Shown here: positions 9,947 to 24,572 of the stretch, in pieces | Numbering within the stretch: the first letter of the stretch is position 1 | How the letters are laid out: every line of letters begins with the position of its first letter | Notes under the pieces: generated by a model | Seen by the model: the letters and a program-made list of their open reading frames with translations, nothing else | What the model was told of the DNA's origin: nothing | The model's database searches: none | Program-made: the position numbers and the translations under genes | Origin: Ochotona curzoniae | Taxonomy: Eukaryota > Chordata > Mammalia > Lagomorpha > Ochotonidae | Assembly: GCF_017591425.1 (NCBI RefSeq) | Contig: NW_024466512.1 | Coordinates: 26,279,501 to 26,343,500, forward strand | Length of the DNA: 64,000 nt | Direction of reading: 5' to 3'

Positions 9947-11583
9947 GTGAGTCCCCTACCTCTGCCCAGGAGCGAGCGAGAGGCTGGCATTGTGGGTGTG
10001 TGTAGAAGACGCAAGCTGCTCCTGCCATGACAGCAGAGACTGCGGTTTTCCCATGTGACTTTGTAAGTGCTGTAGATTCTGACATTTTCTCTGAATCCAA
10101 TCTTCTGGAAAATGAATCCAAGGACTTCACAGGCAGGAGATTGTAGGCGCCATGTCCAGCCATTCCCACTACATGGGAGATACAGCAAGAGGCCGCCCAG
10201 CACTCTGCTCACTGCCTTTTAAGAGGGAATTGGGACTTTGTGCCTTTGTCCTTCTTTGCAGCTGCCCCCACTGGGATGGACCCTGGGGAAATCCTCCCAC
10301 GTGCTTGCCTGTGTTGTCTGCCCCTCTGCTAGCTCAGAGCACGGTGCACTGTGTAAGAGTGCAAAAGCAGAGAGTACTATGAGAAGTACAGGGTAACAAG
10401 CATGCTACCTTCTATTGAACAGTCTGAAGAAGTCGCCTGCAGCTCAGGAGGACAGTGTCTCCATGAACATGGGCAGACCCCAGTAGAGAATGTCAGAATG
10501 GGGTTTGCTGCAGTGACACCAGGTTCTAGCCTGCAGGGCTGGGTCTGGCAGAGCCTGGGGAAGAGCCGGCTCACCTGGTGATGTCAGTAGTTGGGTCTTA
10601 GCAGTCCAATAGGGAAAAGTATCTGCTGTAGTAGAGCATTCTCCTAAGGTGTGCCCCGGGCTTCAACTTCCCAAGGAATAGGGTCAAACGGATGGAAGAC
10701 ATCCAAGGTTGCCTGTTTATTGAGAGCTGGGAACAGAGGGCACAGTGGGAGGCTGTTCTATGTGCACATCTCTGTCTCTTAAAAGTCCGAGCACTGTTGG
10801 TTTTTTTTTAAATCTTGTCCCATCGTGCTGAGCGGTTCCAGAGTTGAGGTGGAGTCTCCTTAGAGTTTTGGGTGTGGTCGACTTTGGGACCTGGATGCTG
10901 ATAGCCATTGCTTCCAGTTGATGAGAAGATAGAAAATAAAACATGCCTAGACCAACCCCCAGCCCCATGTGCAGGGATAGCGAGCCGGTGTTCAACAAGA
11001 CACTGCACCTGTCTGGGGAGAGAAGCCAGAGAAAGTGTTGAATGTACAGAATTATTTGTAATAACAAGATCTAGAACTCCAGTTGGTGAATAAAAGCAGA
11101 GTCATTTCTGTAGCTCTTAGTTAAATGTCTCCTGTCCCCAGGATCTGAGAGTGCCGCATGGCTAGATCTGGGTGCTCTTGTGGAGAGAAGTTGAGTTCCA
11201 CTGTGGTCTTACCAACACTGAGTGGTGAAGTCTCACCTGCTCCATGTGGGGCTTACATGCTTGGTTTTATCATAGACATACTGTAAATTGCACACGGAAG
11301 ATGTGTGTCTTCTTTCCTGAGTGACCCCAGTCCCGGTGATCCTGAACAGTGTGACCTTTCAGTCACTGTTTGTGCCTCCTGTGGCGACACTGTGGGCCTG
11401 GTGGCTTTTACTAGGTCAGACCCAAGCACAGGTCTGGAGCCTTAGCTCCCTTCCCTGTCCACTTCCACTGATGCTGGAATTTGGAGCAGGGACTTGTAGC
11501 AGCAGCAAATGTAAGTCCTTCCCCCTTCCCACTGGAGTGGTGCATACTTCCCAACAGATCAGGTGTCAGTCTGCACCTTAAAT

Positions 11584-11838
11584 CTTTTTTTTTTTTTTTT
11601 TTGGAAGGACAGATCAGATTTACAAAGAGACAGAGAGAAAGATCTTCCATTTGCTTACTGGTTCACTCCCCAAATGGCCAGAGCTGAGCCAATCAGAAGC
11701 CAGGAGCTTCTTTGATCTCCCATGTGGGTGATGTGGGTGCAGAGTTCCCAGGGCCATCCTCTACTGCTTTCTCAGGCCATGTGGGATCCAGGCTCTTGCA
11801 AGTTGAGGGTTTAACCATTCAGCCATCATGCCAGGATG
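11584..11838 (-). repeat. CSINE with internal deletion
   Basis: Begins with a long T-run, then 'agatcttccatttgctta' and 'gccaggagcttc'. A 9-bp duplication ('atgtgggtg' twice, 11722-11739) is present. The segment between 'tttctcaggcca' and 'tgtgggatccagg' lacks about 60 bp of the usual 5' region. Confidence 0.85.
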
Positions 11839-12164
11839 CAGTCCTGCACCTTTTAAAATAAACCTATCACTTGATGATACTAGTGTATTCATCTACTAGG
11901 GGAACACCTGCTCTTATGTAGGGAAGGACCATGTGGTCATAGTTCACCTGGGGCTGCCTGGCAACCAAACTTAGACCAGAAGCACAGATGGAAGCCAGGG
12001 CTCCGATCCTAGGCCAGTGCTCTTCATGTGGCACTGTGCTTTGCAAGGAGCCTCCTTACATCTTCCTTCATTTAATCTTTGCGACAATTTGTTGAACCCT
12101 GGAAACATTAGAATTCCGTTCTATGAGTCTATTTGTTAAAAAGCAACATTGTTTATCTTTTCTT

Positions 12165-12507
12165 TCTTTTTTTCTTAAGTATTATTTTTCATGATATATT
12201 TGAAAGTCAAAGTTACAAAGAGAGGTGGGAGGAAAGACAGAGAAACCTCCAAAATGCTGGCTCATTCCCTAAATGACCACATCAGCTGGGGCGGGGCCAA
12301 ACTGAAGCCAGGAGCTAGGAGCTTCATCTGGGTCTCCCCATCGGTATGGGAAGCTCAAGTGGTTGGCTCAACTTCTGTAGCTTTCCTAGGCACATCAGCA
12401 GGAAACTGAATAGGAAGTGGAACAGCTGGGACTTGAATTGGTGCCCATATGGGATGCCAGCATTGTGGGCAGCAGGTTAATTTGCTATGCCACAACACAG
12501 TCCCCAT
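12165..12507 (-). repeat. CSINE, diverged, full length
   Basis: Reversed tail followed by 'ctgggtctccccatcggtat', 'ggtgcccatatgggatgcca' and 'tatgccacaacacagtcccc'. Confidence 0.85.
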
Positions 12508-13333
12508 TATTGTTCATCCTAAGAAGCCTTGTAAATGACTATTTTCATAGTATAGGAAACACTGTTTCTTTGTTCCTAGTTGTTATATGTATGTTCTTTG
12601 TTGCACCGTTAAGCTCAGCCTCATTTCTTTGAGAGGCCACATAGCTCAGTAGGACAGCAGCTGTGGCACAGTGTCAGCCACATGGTAGACTGGTAAGTAT
12701 TCTAGGATCTCCTAAAATGTTACATTCACAGGGAAGAGCGAGCTGGTTTAGGAAAAGCAATGCCGTGTTCTTTAGAATAGGCAACTTTGTTATATGGAGA
12801 GCATATTAGTAACAGAAGCAGCACAAAAAATGACCTGATATTCATAGCCAACTCCAGAGGGTAAAAAGCCCATAGTGGGTTTAATGGAACAAAAGGACTC
12901 ACCTGCCCATGTCCTGCAGTGGGAATGTGCAGGTGAGGTCAAGGTAGCACTTCCAGCCTCCTGCTGCTGGCCCAGCATGCTCGGGAAATACCCTGGATGT
13001 GCTTCTGGGTCACCTGACCTCCATCACCAGACAAAAGGCTTGGGCTGAGCCCGGGTCGTCAGCTAGCTGTTGTGACCATGCGGAATCATCCTTCCCTGTG
13101 TCCAGCTTTCCCCAGTTTCTTCCTGAGCAGCGCTGGCTGCTGCCTCTAGAGTGAGTGGGGAGGGTGGTTGCCGAGAGAAGCTAGCCCCCGTGGCCACGAA
13201 GCCGCTCTGACACCTGACCCTGAGAGTCTCCAGCTGCTCACCCCGCTCCTTCTTCCCGAGTTGCTTTTGTTAGCAGTTCTCCTGTACCCTGAACCAGATG
13301 ATTCACTGCCCATTTTATGCGATTCCATGGCAG

Positions 13334-13501
13334 AAACTTTTAGCGGACCAGCGACGACTTAAGCGCGAGCAAGAAGAGGCTGATATCGCAGCGCGCCGCC
13401 ACACAGGCGTCATCCCCACACACCATCAGTTTATCACTAACGAGCGCTTTGGGGACCTCCTCAATATAGACGATACTGCAAAACGGAAATCTGGGTCAGA
13501 G
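13334..13501 (+). CDS. SORBS1: SORBS1 coding exon (charged helical linker before SH3-1)
   Basis: A 168-bp, 56-codon exon encoding KLLADQRRLKREQEEADIAA, then RRHTGVIPTHHQF and ending RKSGSE. It is identical to the human segment as I recall it. Phase 0 at both ends makes it a possible cassette. The acceptor is ccatggcag at 13333 and the donor is tcagag|gtctgt at 13502. The first 20 residues are a strongly charged, probably helical stretch. The NERFGDLLNIDD part is a conserved motif of the SORBS family just before the first SH3 domain. No catalytic role is known. Confidence 0.96.
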
Positions 13502-14463
13502 GTCTGTTTTGGTCACCTCGGTTTGCTGCTTTGAACCAAAGCAATGATCTGCCTCCCTGCAGCACTGCCCTCTATAAGCCAACCTAGTGTTCCAGACAGT
13601 GCCCGTTGTGCTGGCTTCCTTTGGGCTTGCTTTGGCTCTTTGGTGGCTGCTGAATGGACAAGAGCCCGCCATGTCCTGTGCTCAGTATGTTCAAGCATGC
13701 GTGGCTGTGGAACTGGGAGCTGCTGGCGCACACCCTAATGCATGCCCTAGAGCATCGGCTGCCTTCATGAGTCCAGTCCTCCTCCTTCACCTTGCATTTT
13801 ATCATGATACTGTGTTGCCTGTGCATTCCGCTTCGTCCATGTGCCATGGTAGCTGTAGGGTGGGCAGTTCTAAGATTATTCTCTGAAGAGGTCACCCAGG
13901 AAGCGTATTATGGAAGTCAGCTGACAATACTTCATACCATATACACGGGCCCCCATTTTCAGTGACATTATTGAAACTGCAGAGAACAACACCCATGTGC
14001 AGGGATAAGCGCCGCAAATGAATGCTGGAACACGTCACCGGGGAATGTTGCAACATGCAGATTTTTGCATTTAGGGTGAGGCAAGCACTCAGAGAAGCAC
14101 TTCATTTGTGTTCTCAAATTTTCACGTTTCTAAGCTTAGATTTTTGAAAGCCTAATGTTGCAAAAGAAACAAATAGCAGATTTTTGAAGTGATTTCCTTC
14201 AGGTCATGGGCCCCTGCACTGAGGTCAGCATGTCGAAATCCTTGTGCTGGCCAAATGCTGCCTCTTGCGTAAGAATTTATGCTTTTGCTCTGTAACCCTG
14301 TGTGGCCCTGCTGGGGATGATCTCCTGATCCCCCAAGTGTGAGGCTCCATGTGGGGAGACAGTGGTATGGAAAAGCTCCTAGAGTTTTAGAGGCTTCCCA
14401 TAGAGTAGATTAATACTAGTGTTTCTTCAGACTGGTAGGCATCATTGGCTGCTCATCATTCTT

Positions 14464-14575
14464 GTAAGAAATAGAGTATCTGGGAAGAAGAGATAGGGAA
14501 AAAATGAAAGCAGATGAAAGAAGGAAAAGAGAAGAAGAAAAACAAAGTACATCAGGGAAGAAGCAAGAGTGAGTG
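14464..14575 (+). repeat. Purine-rich low-complexity tract
   Basis: A run dominated by A and G (gaagaaaaacaaag-like) of roughly 110 bp within the intron. It has no conserved open frame. Confidence 0.6.
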
Positions 14576-15489
14576 AGTGTTGCTAGAGGGATAGTCCTTT
14601 GGTGCTCAACATTCTAACTGCTGCCTAAAACTGTTCCCTGGGTCTCTGTGTCATCTGCTTATTGACAGGCCCACCTGCTCACGAGGGATACAGAAGATGG
14701 GAGTATACAAAGGCACCCTACTGATGTGTACAAAAGACTGTGCAGCCTGGGCAGAGGCAAGCAAGCCCCCTCCCTAATGAACCTTGGCACCCTTCTAGAG
14801 CAGTGGTGTTGTGAATCTGCATCACGGTCCCTTGGAAGGCTTGCTGCTCAGCTGCAGATACCTAGGTCTGATCTGTAGTTTCTGGGATGAGGCCTGAGAA
14901 TTTGCATTTCTAATATGTTTCCAGGTGAAGTTGATAGTTTGAAAATCTCTACTCCAGAAGTCAGCTGCTGGGCTTGAGAAAGCAGAGCCCAGCAAGCCCC
15001 AGGCACGCCATACTCTGTGCATGTAGTTATGTCCCATTCAGCAGAACCTCAGGTGACTGCTGAACCTGTCTGAGACCCTGTAGGCAACAGAAGCAGTACC
15101 CAGACCATGCTCTTCAGAATTGATAATAAAAGTGTTTCTCTCCACACAGTTGTGTTCATCCTGCATTAAATAGCGCATTACAGTGAGAGCCAGAGAAAGG
15201 GAAAATGGGTTTAGCCTTGGAAGCCAATTAGGGAGACAGAGAGATGCTGTTGCTCGTCTTGTGTCACCAATGACTGACATGGAGTGTAACTCAAGAGCTC
15301 AGTGGAATCACTATTCTCAACCTTGAGTAATGCATGAAGTAAACAAAAAATCTGCTGTTGCCTAGTATTGGTCCAAGTCAATTTACAGATAGTAGTGAAC
15401 TATATACCTGTACAACTTTATTAATTTGATAATATGGGTTTGAATTCAGCTACCATTCGAAGTCCGAGTGTGGTGCTATCTTAGTATAA

Positions 15490-15771
15490 GATTCTTCTGA
15501 ATAGTAGAGTAACAGAGAGGGAGAGATGCAGAGAGAAAGAAATCTTGCATATATCGATTTAATGTCCCAGATAGTTACAACAGCCAAATTGGACAGGCCA
15601 AAGCCAGGAGCTGCATCAATTCACTTGGGCCCTACTCCACTGCTTTCCTAGACACATTAGCAAGGAGGTAGATCAGAAGCAGAGCTGCAGGCACTCAAAC
15701 CATCACTCCGATATGGGACACAGGTATTGCAGGCAGCAGCTCCTCTTGGCTACACTACAGTACCAGGCCCA
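15490..15771 (-). repeat. CSINE, diverged
   Basis: Recognised by 'gccaaagccaggagctgc', 'ccactgctttcctagacaca' and 'tacactacagtaccaggccc' at its 5' end. Confidence 0.75.
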
Positions 15772-17349
15772 TGATCACAGCTCTGCAGTGAGGTCACATG
15801 AGGTGACCTACTTCTTCCTCCAGTTTTTCTCTTGGAGTCTCTGTGAAATGTTTGCCCTTGCAGCTTTGAACGTTTGGCCTTTTCATAAACTTTCCATTTA
15901 CCACCTGTTTGCTTGTTCATGTGCAGCTGTGAAGTCATACTCTTTGGGTACAACCAGATGCAGGCATTGAAGTGGTGTGGTGTTAGTATAGGCTGGTCAT
16001 TTAGGGCTCTCATATGTACTTGTGTAGACATAGATAGATGGAAACATAGCAGGGAAATGTGAAATATAAATATTCCCATTGAGAAACGATTCCTCAGATC
16101 TATACGACTCTGCCTTGAGGAGCTAAGAGACATGAGACATATCACCAAGGGATTTGGTTTCAAAACTGGACTTGATAAAGCCTTTAAATTCCATTTCATA
16201 ATCACCTACAAGGTTCCACTGCTCCCGGCCTCTCCTGTTAAGAAAAACACGTGTCATTCTGTCTTTAACACACTGTTTCTCTAGACCAAAGGTCACAGCA
16301 ATCGAGCAGCTCGTGATGGGGGATAGAGTCACACCAGCAACCAGAAACAGCTCATTCTCCTCCCCTACCACCCACCAACCTTCCTTTGAAAAGTTGGTTA
16401 AGTAACCAAAATGTGAGGCAGGAAGATATGCAAATAAACGTAAGTCAGGGTGAACTTCTTGCTAGAACTGGAGCCTAAGAGAGAAGGGAGTTGGCCAGCA
16501 TGTTTATGTGACTGAACAGGAAGGGTGTCAGAGACCATGGCACTTAGATGAGGATGTGGAGAAAGGGCTCGGGGCCTTGACCCCTGTCCGGAATGGAGAT
16601 TGGATCCCAGGGACAGTTGCAGCCAATGTAAGCAAGGAAGTGATAGGAGGAAGAATTCAAGGAATGTGATTTGTGCTCCCATGTGACAGAAGATTAGGGC
16701 TAAGAGAAAGTGAAGTCAAAGGAAGTTTTGTGCTTGTGGGAACTAGAGGCAGATCTGAGCAGTCAGAGCTGCTCAGGGAAAAGGAGGGCCTAGTACTCCA
16801 TGACAAACTTGAGCAAGAAAAGGAGTGGGTGAGGCTGCCTTCTGGGCCTGAGCATGGGCAGGGAAAGGGCTCCCCCAACAGGAATGGAAGGCTCAACACA
16901 CGGATGAAATCAAGGGTCACTGTGTCCACTTTGGCCCTTTGGGTGACCCACACACAATAGGAAATATGTGGAATTGAGTTCTATCTACTTGCAGATTGAA
17001 ATTTGAGCCAGACACATGGAAGATGGGCCCTGAAGTAAAAGACAGTGGGTAAGGAACATCTTAGGACTTCTGGCTGGCTGTGGTAGACATGTTTTAGGGA
17101 GCCAGGATTTTGGTTTGGGGACATTTTAACTGTGCCTTCCCCAAATCTGTGCTTCTTCTGAAGGTCCTCATGTCCTCATGCATGATGTCATTGACCAAGC
17201 ATCTGCTAAGATCAGACACTGGAATTTTGCCCCAGAACTGACTGGTTAGAACGAATTCTTCTGCTTTGCTTTCTAGAAATCTGTGAAAATGTATTCCTTT
17301 TCATTGTATATGAATCATGATTCTAACTTGTGATTTTTCTTGTGTTTAG

Positions 17350-17396
17350 ATGAGACCTGCCAGAGCCAAATTTGACTTTAAAGCTCAGACGCTAAA
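17350..17396 (+). CDS. SORBS1: SORBS1 coding exon, start of SH3-1
   Basis: A 47-bp exon encoding MRPARAKFDFKAQTL plus two bases of a Lys codon. ARAKFDF is the ALYDF-type first strand of the first SH3 domain. The acceptor is ttgtgtttag at 17349 and the donor is ctaaa|gtaagt at 17397. The split Lys codon closes with the first base of the exon at 20653. The exon is small, but phase and protein match leave little doubt. The first two SH3 domains of the family bind proline-rich ligands such as vinculin and paxillin. Confidence 0.95.
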
Positions 17397-17574
17397 GTAA
17401 GTGCTGCCAGTCACTTTTTGGTTTTCTTAGCTGCTGCTTTGAAATATAGTGATTTGCTTGCGGAAAAAAAAAAAAGTTGGAGAAATAACAGCAATGACTC
17501 AAAAACAAAAAAAGAAAAAAAATGCCAGTAGTTTATAGAGGTTACTATAAAGCACCATTCAAAAAGGTTTGTGT

Positions 17575-17740
17575 ATGTTAACTCATTGTGCCCTTACTAT
17601 AACCCTGTGCGGTGGTATGATTATTATCCCCACAGTGCAAATGAGGAAACCTAGGGACTCTGTTGTTGAAGAACTTGTTAAGCTGGCAAGTGATGGAGTT
17701 GGATTCAAACCCAGGTAGCCTAGCACCTGGGCTACCACGG
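17575..17740 (-). repeat. MIR SINE
   Basis: The order 'ttaactcattgtgccc', 'attattatccccac', 'aaatgaggaaacc' and 'ttcaaacccaggtag' is that of a MIR read in reverse. Confidence 0.75.
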
Positions 17741-18244
17741 GCTGGGCTCTTGTACACTGTGCCACTTTGCTTCCTCCTGTATGGGTTCAGTGTGCTTGAT
17801 TAAGTGGAACCTGGATCTGACCCACCCACTCTGTGGAAGGAGCCAGAAGCAGGTGTTTTTAGGAAGATGACCTTTCTGATTTTGGTACAGTATCCTAAGG
17901 CCTCAAAGGTTCCTGGAACCCACAGGAAGAAGAGTAGTATTTGTCAGAGTGCCAGCCTATAAGGTTTTTCTCAAGAAGAGAGTTTGTGGAATGAGGAACT
18001 GTTATATCTATCCCTCCCATTCATATTCATGACTCTGGAGTCTTTGATGGAAGAAATCTAATTAATGTATTCAATCCAGTGCTGTCTAAATTTAGGTGGC
18101 CAGGAAACGTTTCTGTTTTCTGTGGAACACAATTTGGGGAATGTTACTGCAGACTGAGTTCCAAAAGGAGTCTGATAACTTTATATCTAATTATGGACAA
18201 AAATAGGCTGTGAGTTTTCATTGGCAGCTGAAAACACAGTGACC

Positions 18245-18505
18245 AGCAGATGGGATAGTACATGGGGGCTCCCCTGTCCTGGTTTGTTCCCCAAATGCCT
18301 GCATCAGCCTAGGCTGGGCCAAGCTCAAGCTAGGATCCACCCAGGAGGCAGGACACCAGCTTCTTGAGCTATTACCTTCTGTTTCCCAGGGTGCACGTTA
18401 GCTGGAAGCTTGATTTGGGAACAGAACTGAGACTTGAACCCAAGCACTCTGACATGAGCATTCCAAGCAACATCTTAACTCCTATCCTGAATGCCTATCC
18501 CGAGA
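18245..18505 (-). repeat. CSINE, old and diverged
   Basis: Contains 'gagctattaccttctgtttc', 'acgttagctggaagcttg' and 'gacttgaacccaagcactct', the older CSINE wording. Confidence 0.65.
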
Positions 18506-18509
18506 TTGT

Positions 18510-18700
18510 GATTTTTAGAGTCAGCAGGTCCTGAGTTCAAATCCCAGTTTTGCCATTTACTGTCTCTGAGACTGTCATCAAATGACCAACCTCCTATACC
18601 CTTAATTTTCTTCATCTGTAAGATGGCCTTAAGAATGCCTCCCTTGCAGGGAAGCTAGCGTAATGCCTGGGACTCATTCTGCACTCAACATCTGTCGCCC
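18510..18700 (+). repeat. MIR SINE
   Basis: Reads 'ctgagttcaaatcccagttt', 'gccatttactgtctctgag' and 'cttcatctgtaagatggcc', the sense order of MIR. Confidence 0.75.
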
Positions 18701-19079
18701 CTCTTTGTGTTTTACCAGAGAGAGACCAGCAGATGGAGAAACACTTGTTTGCAGTTTAGGGGAGTGAGTCCTTTTTCTGTTTGAGTTGGGAAAGACCCGT
18801 GTTAAGACTCATGGAATAGCCTAATGAGGGCATTGCATTTTTCTAGATTTCATTAGAAAGCCTAAGAAAACATTTTTTATTCTTTAGAAAAACAGCATCC
18901 AGAGAAAGTTGAAATGCACAGAAATTGTCCCCATTTAGCAGGATCACTGGTGTGGAAGAGCAGACATCTTCTTCCTAACTGATAGTTGTCATTGTGGCCT
19001 GCTGCCTCAGGGAAAAAAAAAAATCAAGAAAGCTTGGTGAAGAGTCAACAACAGATCTGTGGAGAGTCTTTGAAGCTTT

Positions 19080-19751
19080 TCAGTCCCTTGGCTTTACATT
19101 CTCTAAAAGAGTGTGACTGGCCAAAGTTTGCTCACCGTTCAGAATGAGCCACGCTTCTTCCACACCAAATCTGGGGTATTTCATGCTGTTGTTACCAGGA
19201 ACTTCTTGCCCACACACCTGGTCATGGCCTTTTGGGGAGTTGTGTGGCATCCCCAAACAGGCGTCTCTGTTGATCACAACTTCAGGCCCTGCACAATCCT
19301 CTCTTGTGAGTTGTCCTCCTCCCTTGCTTAGAATGAGTGGGAGCATCCAAATTTCCAGCCACCTCCCCAGGCGCCATACCCTCAGGGAGGCAGAGTGAGG
19401 AACCTGCAGAGCTCCAGCAGGGTCTCGCCATCCATGTGCCCAGCCTTGGAAGCAAGGAGGGAACCTCGGGGCACATGCAAGGAGGACTCTGGCAATAGTG
19501 TGGTAAGAGATGTTGTGTCGCTCAGAGATGCACATAGTCTTCGCATACCTCTCCCAGTGCGAGGCCCTGCCAGGCCACCTGGGGCTTTTGTTCAGCCAGT
19601 GTCCCTGATGCATCATGGAACTTCCTGGCACTCGAGTGGTGGGTGTGCCCTTCCAAATTACCATCAGAGGCTTTTCTCCCCATGCTGTTGGTTGGACACA
19701 AATGGAAAAGATCCAGGTCATGTGTGTGATATTGTTTGAGAGAATTTCCAT
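19080..19751 (-). other. Unexplained 223-codon open reading frame in intron
   Basis: An ATG-to-stop frame on the minus strand starting MEILSNNITHMTW and ending ENVKPRD. I do not recognise the protein and see no SINE or L1 wording in the DNA. It is longer than other frames in the introns apart from those shadowing real exons. It could be the remnant of an old retroelement internal region, a decayed processed gene, or chance. There is no splice or promoter evidence, so I do not call it a gene. Confidence 0.25.
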
Positions 19752-19989
19752 TTACAAGTTTTGTCCTTTTAAAGTTTTTCCTTTGTTTGTAATTTGTCTT
19801 TTGTCCCTTCTTTTTAAGGAGTCCTAGTCAGATATTAGCATCATTATGAAGACAGGCCTAGGAATGAATGTTCAAGAGTTGGGGGGCAAAAAGGCACACA
19901 GAGTATTTGAAAGAAAACCTGTTTTTCTCTCTCAGACCCCTTTTCCATGTTGGGAGAGGAGGAGGTTCTCATTTGCTGGTTATTAACTA

Positions 19990-20170
19990 TGTCACAAGCT
20001 CTATGCTTTGTGTTATATTTGCAGTCTGTAGCTGTGTCCTCTAACAGCTCTCATTGCCTGTGTTCAGGAGAAGAAACTGCATCTTAGAGAAATCAGAGGT
20101 CTTGCCCGCAGTCTCACAGCTATGTGCTATGTAGGACTGAGTTTTAGATAATCCTAATTTCAGAGCCTTC
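19990..20170 (-). repeat. MIR SINE, diverged
   Basis: Contains 'agaagaaactgcatcttaga', 'gtcttgcccgcagtctcaca' and 'gctatgtgctatgtaggact', matching a reversed MIR core. Confidence 0.65.
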
Positions 20171-20652
20171 CAACTGCATAATGATGGATGGAGGGCCAAG
20201 TGGATGGTGAACCAAGGGCGAAATGGATGGCATGATAGGATGGTGTCAGCATACCACACCTGGTCTGAGGGCAGTTTAGAACGACAAAGGCATGGCTGGC
20301 CAGGGCCTTGAAAAGGGTTGTGATGAGAGTGAAGGCTTCCAGAAGGACACGTTTTTCATCACTTAACAAGCGGTGCACATCGCTGTGTGTTGTGTAAATA
20401 TTCTGGGGTAGACAGCAGTCATCAAAAAATACATCGAGAAAACCACAACAAACTCATCAGATCTCTGGGTGGTTTGGATGCTGACATTCCTCCAACAAAG
20501 GGCTGAAAGGTGCCCTGTGTGAAGATTTCCTGAAGAGTGGGGCTCTCGCTTCCCAGAACGGAGGCTCCTCTTCTGCGCTTAATCCCACTGGAAGTATCTG
20601 TGTCAAAGTGTGTGGACACCTCTGTTAAGATGCTGCACCCTTCTGTCAACAG

Positions 20653-20767
20653 GGAGCTTCCTCTGCAAAAGGGGGACATCGTTTACATTTATAAGCAGAT
20701 CGACCAGAACTGGTACGAAGGGGAGCACCACGGCCGGGTGGGCATCTTCCCACGCACCTACATCGAG
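20653..20767 (+). CDS. SORBS1: SORBS1 coding exon, body of SH3-1
   Basis: A 115-bp exon. Its first base completes a Lys codon, followed by 38 codons from [15 protein letters not shown] to GIFPRTYIE. The acidic/RT-loop segment, the ligand-binding Trp in QNWYEG, and the Pro and Tyr of IFPRTY are all intact, so SH3-1 should be able to bind proline-rich peptides. The acceptor is gtcaacag at 20652 and the donor is atcgag|gtactg at 20768. The following intron is only 96 nt long, and the exon ends in phase 0. Confidence 0.97.
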
Positions 20768-20863
20768 GTACTGCAGCTCCTTGTCTGTCTGAGGAGGTGC
20801 CTGGCTGTCACTGAGAAGCCATTTATTGACCCAGGACTTGTGTTTTGTTTCTTCCTTTCTCAG
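20768..20863 (+). other. SORBS1: 96-nt SORBS1 intron without in-frame stop
   Basis: A very short intron with GT..AG ends and a good pyrimidine tract (cttcctttctcag). Its length is a multiple of three and the reading frame passes through it without a stop. Retention would therefore insert 32 residues, beginning VLQLLVCL, between SH3-1 and SH3-2. The human protein lacks these residues, so splicing is the expected state. Confidence 0.85.
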
Positions 20864-20989
20864 CTCCTTCCTCCTGCGGAGAAGGCTCAGCCGAAGAAGT
20901 TGACACCAGTGCAGGTGTTGGAATATGGGGAAGCTGTTGCAAAGTTTAACTTTAATGGTGACACACAAGTGGAAATGTCTTTCAGAAAG
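20864..20989 (+). CDS. SORBS1: SORBS1 coding exon, SH3-1/SH3-2 linker and start of SH3-2
   Basis: A 126-bp, 42-codon exon in phase 0 at both ends, encoding [20 protein letters not shown] and then [22 protein letters not shown]. The Pro/Lys linker is about 17 residues. AVAKFNF is the ALYDF-like first strand of SH3-2, where human has AIAKFNF as I recall. Its acceptor is tttctcag at 20863 and its donor is agaaag|gtaaat at 20990. The short spacing between SH3-1 and SH3-2 is consistent with the two domains acting as a tandem pair. Confidence 0.97.
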
Positions 20990-23798
<2,809 letters not shown>

Positions 23799-24572
23799 TT
23801 TCCTAGTCACAGCAAGCTCATCCTGCCAGCCCCCTCATCTCTGCCCCACTCCCGCCGAGCTCTGTCCCCTGAGATGCACGCCATCACCTCGGAGTGGATC
23901 TCGCTGACTGTAGGGGTCCCAGGCAGACGTTCTCTGGCGCTGACCCCACCCTTGCCACCTCTGCCTGAGGCTTCTGTCTATTACCCTGACCACCTGACCT
24001 TGTCAGCCAGGGCTCGTCCCTCCCTGGCTCTCAGCCTCCCCCATTCAAGCTGGTCAGATGGCTCTACTACACGCTCCACGGTCTCCCCGCTGGCTCTGCC
24101 ACCCCCTGACAAGGCCTATTCCCTGGCATCCAGTGCCCGGGCCCCACTTCACATCAATGGAGACAGTGGAGTTCACATGGAGCCTCCTGGCACCCGCCAA
24201 GATAGCTTCTCTCAGTCGCTGCTTGGGAGCTCTGATAGGGTCATCTCGGAGCTTAGCGATGCATTTAACAGCCAGAGCAAGAGGCAACCATGGCGAGAAG
24301 AGAATGGCCACTATGAGAGGAAAGCAGAGAGGGAGGCGGGGGAGAGATACCCTGGTGGACTCGCCATCTCTAAGAAGAGCTGCTTGAAGCCTTCAGACGT
24401 GGTCAGGTGCCTGAGTGCTGAACAGAGACTCCCCGATCTCCACCTCCCTGAGGAGAGCCGGCCCAGGAAGCCTCTGGACAGCCCTCTTCCAGTAGGGGAG
24501 GCTGGGCAGCCAGAGCTGCATAGAGGTGGCCAGCAGGCTGGGAGGAGAGCCGCTCAGCGTGCTGTGAGCCAG
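23799..24572 (+). CDS. SORBS1: SORBS1 alternative exon, disordered Pro/Ser-rich linker between SH3-2 and SH3-3
   Basis: A 774-bp, 258-codon exon in phase 0 at both ends, running from FPSHSKLILPAPSSLPHSRR to QRAVSQ. It matches the long linker present in full-length human isoforms and absent from short ones. The conserved core includes SPEMHAITSEWISLTVGVPG, LTPPLPPLPEAS (a potential SH3 or WW ligand) and KSCLKPSDVVRCLS. The stretches between these cores differ from human by many substitutions, as expected of disordered sequence. The acceptor is the less usual ttttaag at 23798, behind a long pyrimidine tract. The donor is gccag|gtaggc at 24573. Confidence 0.93.

Larger units (their letters stand above)
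9947..13333 (+). other. SORBS1: SORBS1 intron
   Basis: Holds two antisense CSINE copies (11584-11838 and 12165-12507). The rest is unique sequence in which I see no exon. Confidence 0.8.
13502..17349 (+). other. SORBS1: SORBS1 intron
   Basis: Contains a purine-rich tract at about 14464-14575 and an antisense CSINE at 15490-15771. The remainder shows no exon-like sequence I can support. Confidence 0.75.
17397..20652 (+). other. SORBS1: SORBS1 intron
   Basis: Contains MIR relics, an antisense CSINE, and an unexplained 223-codon antisense ORF (19080-19751). No further SORBS1 exon is recognised. Confidence 0.75.

Noticed and set aside
12630..12700. tRNA-like text 'cacatagctcagtaggacag'
   Set aside because: Resembles a D-loop by chance. 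There is no matching acceptor stem, anticodon arm or T-loop.
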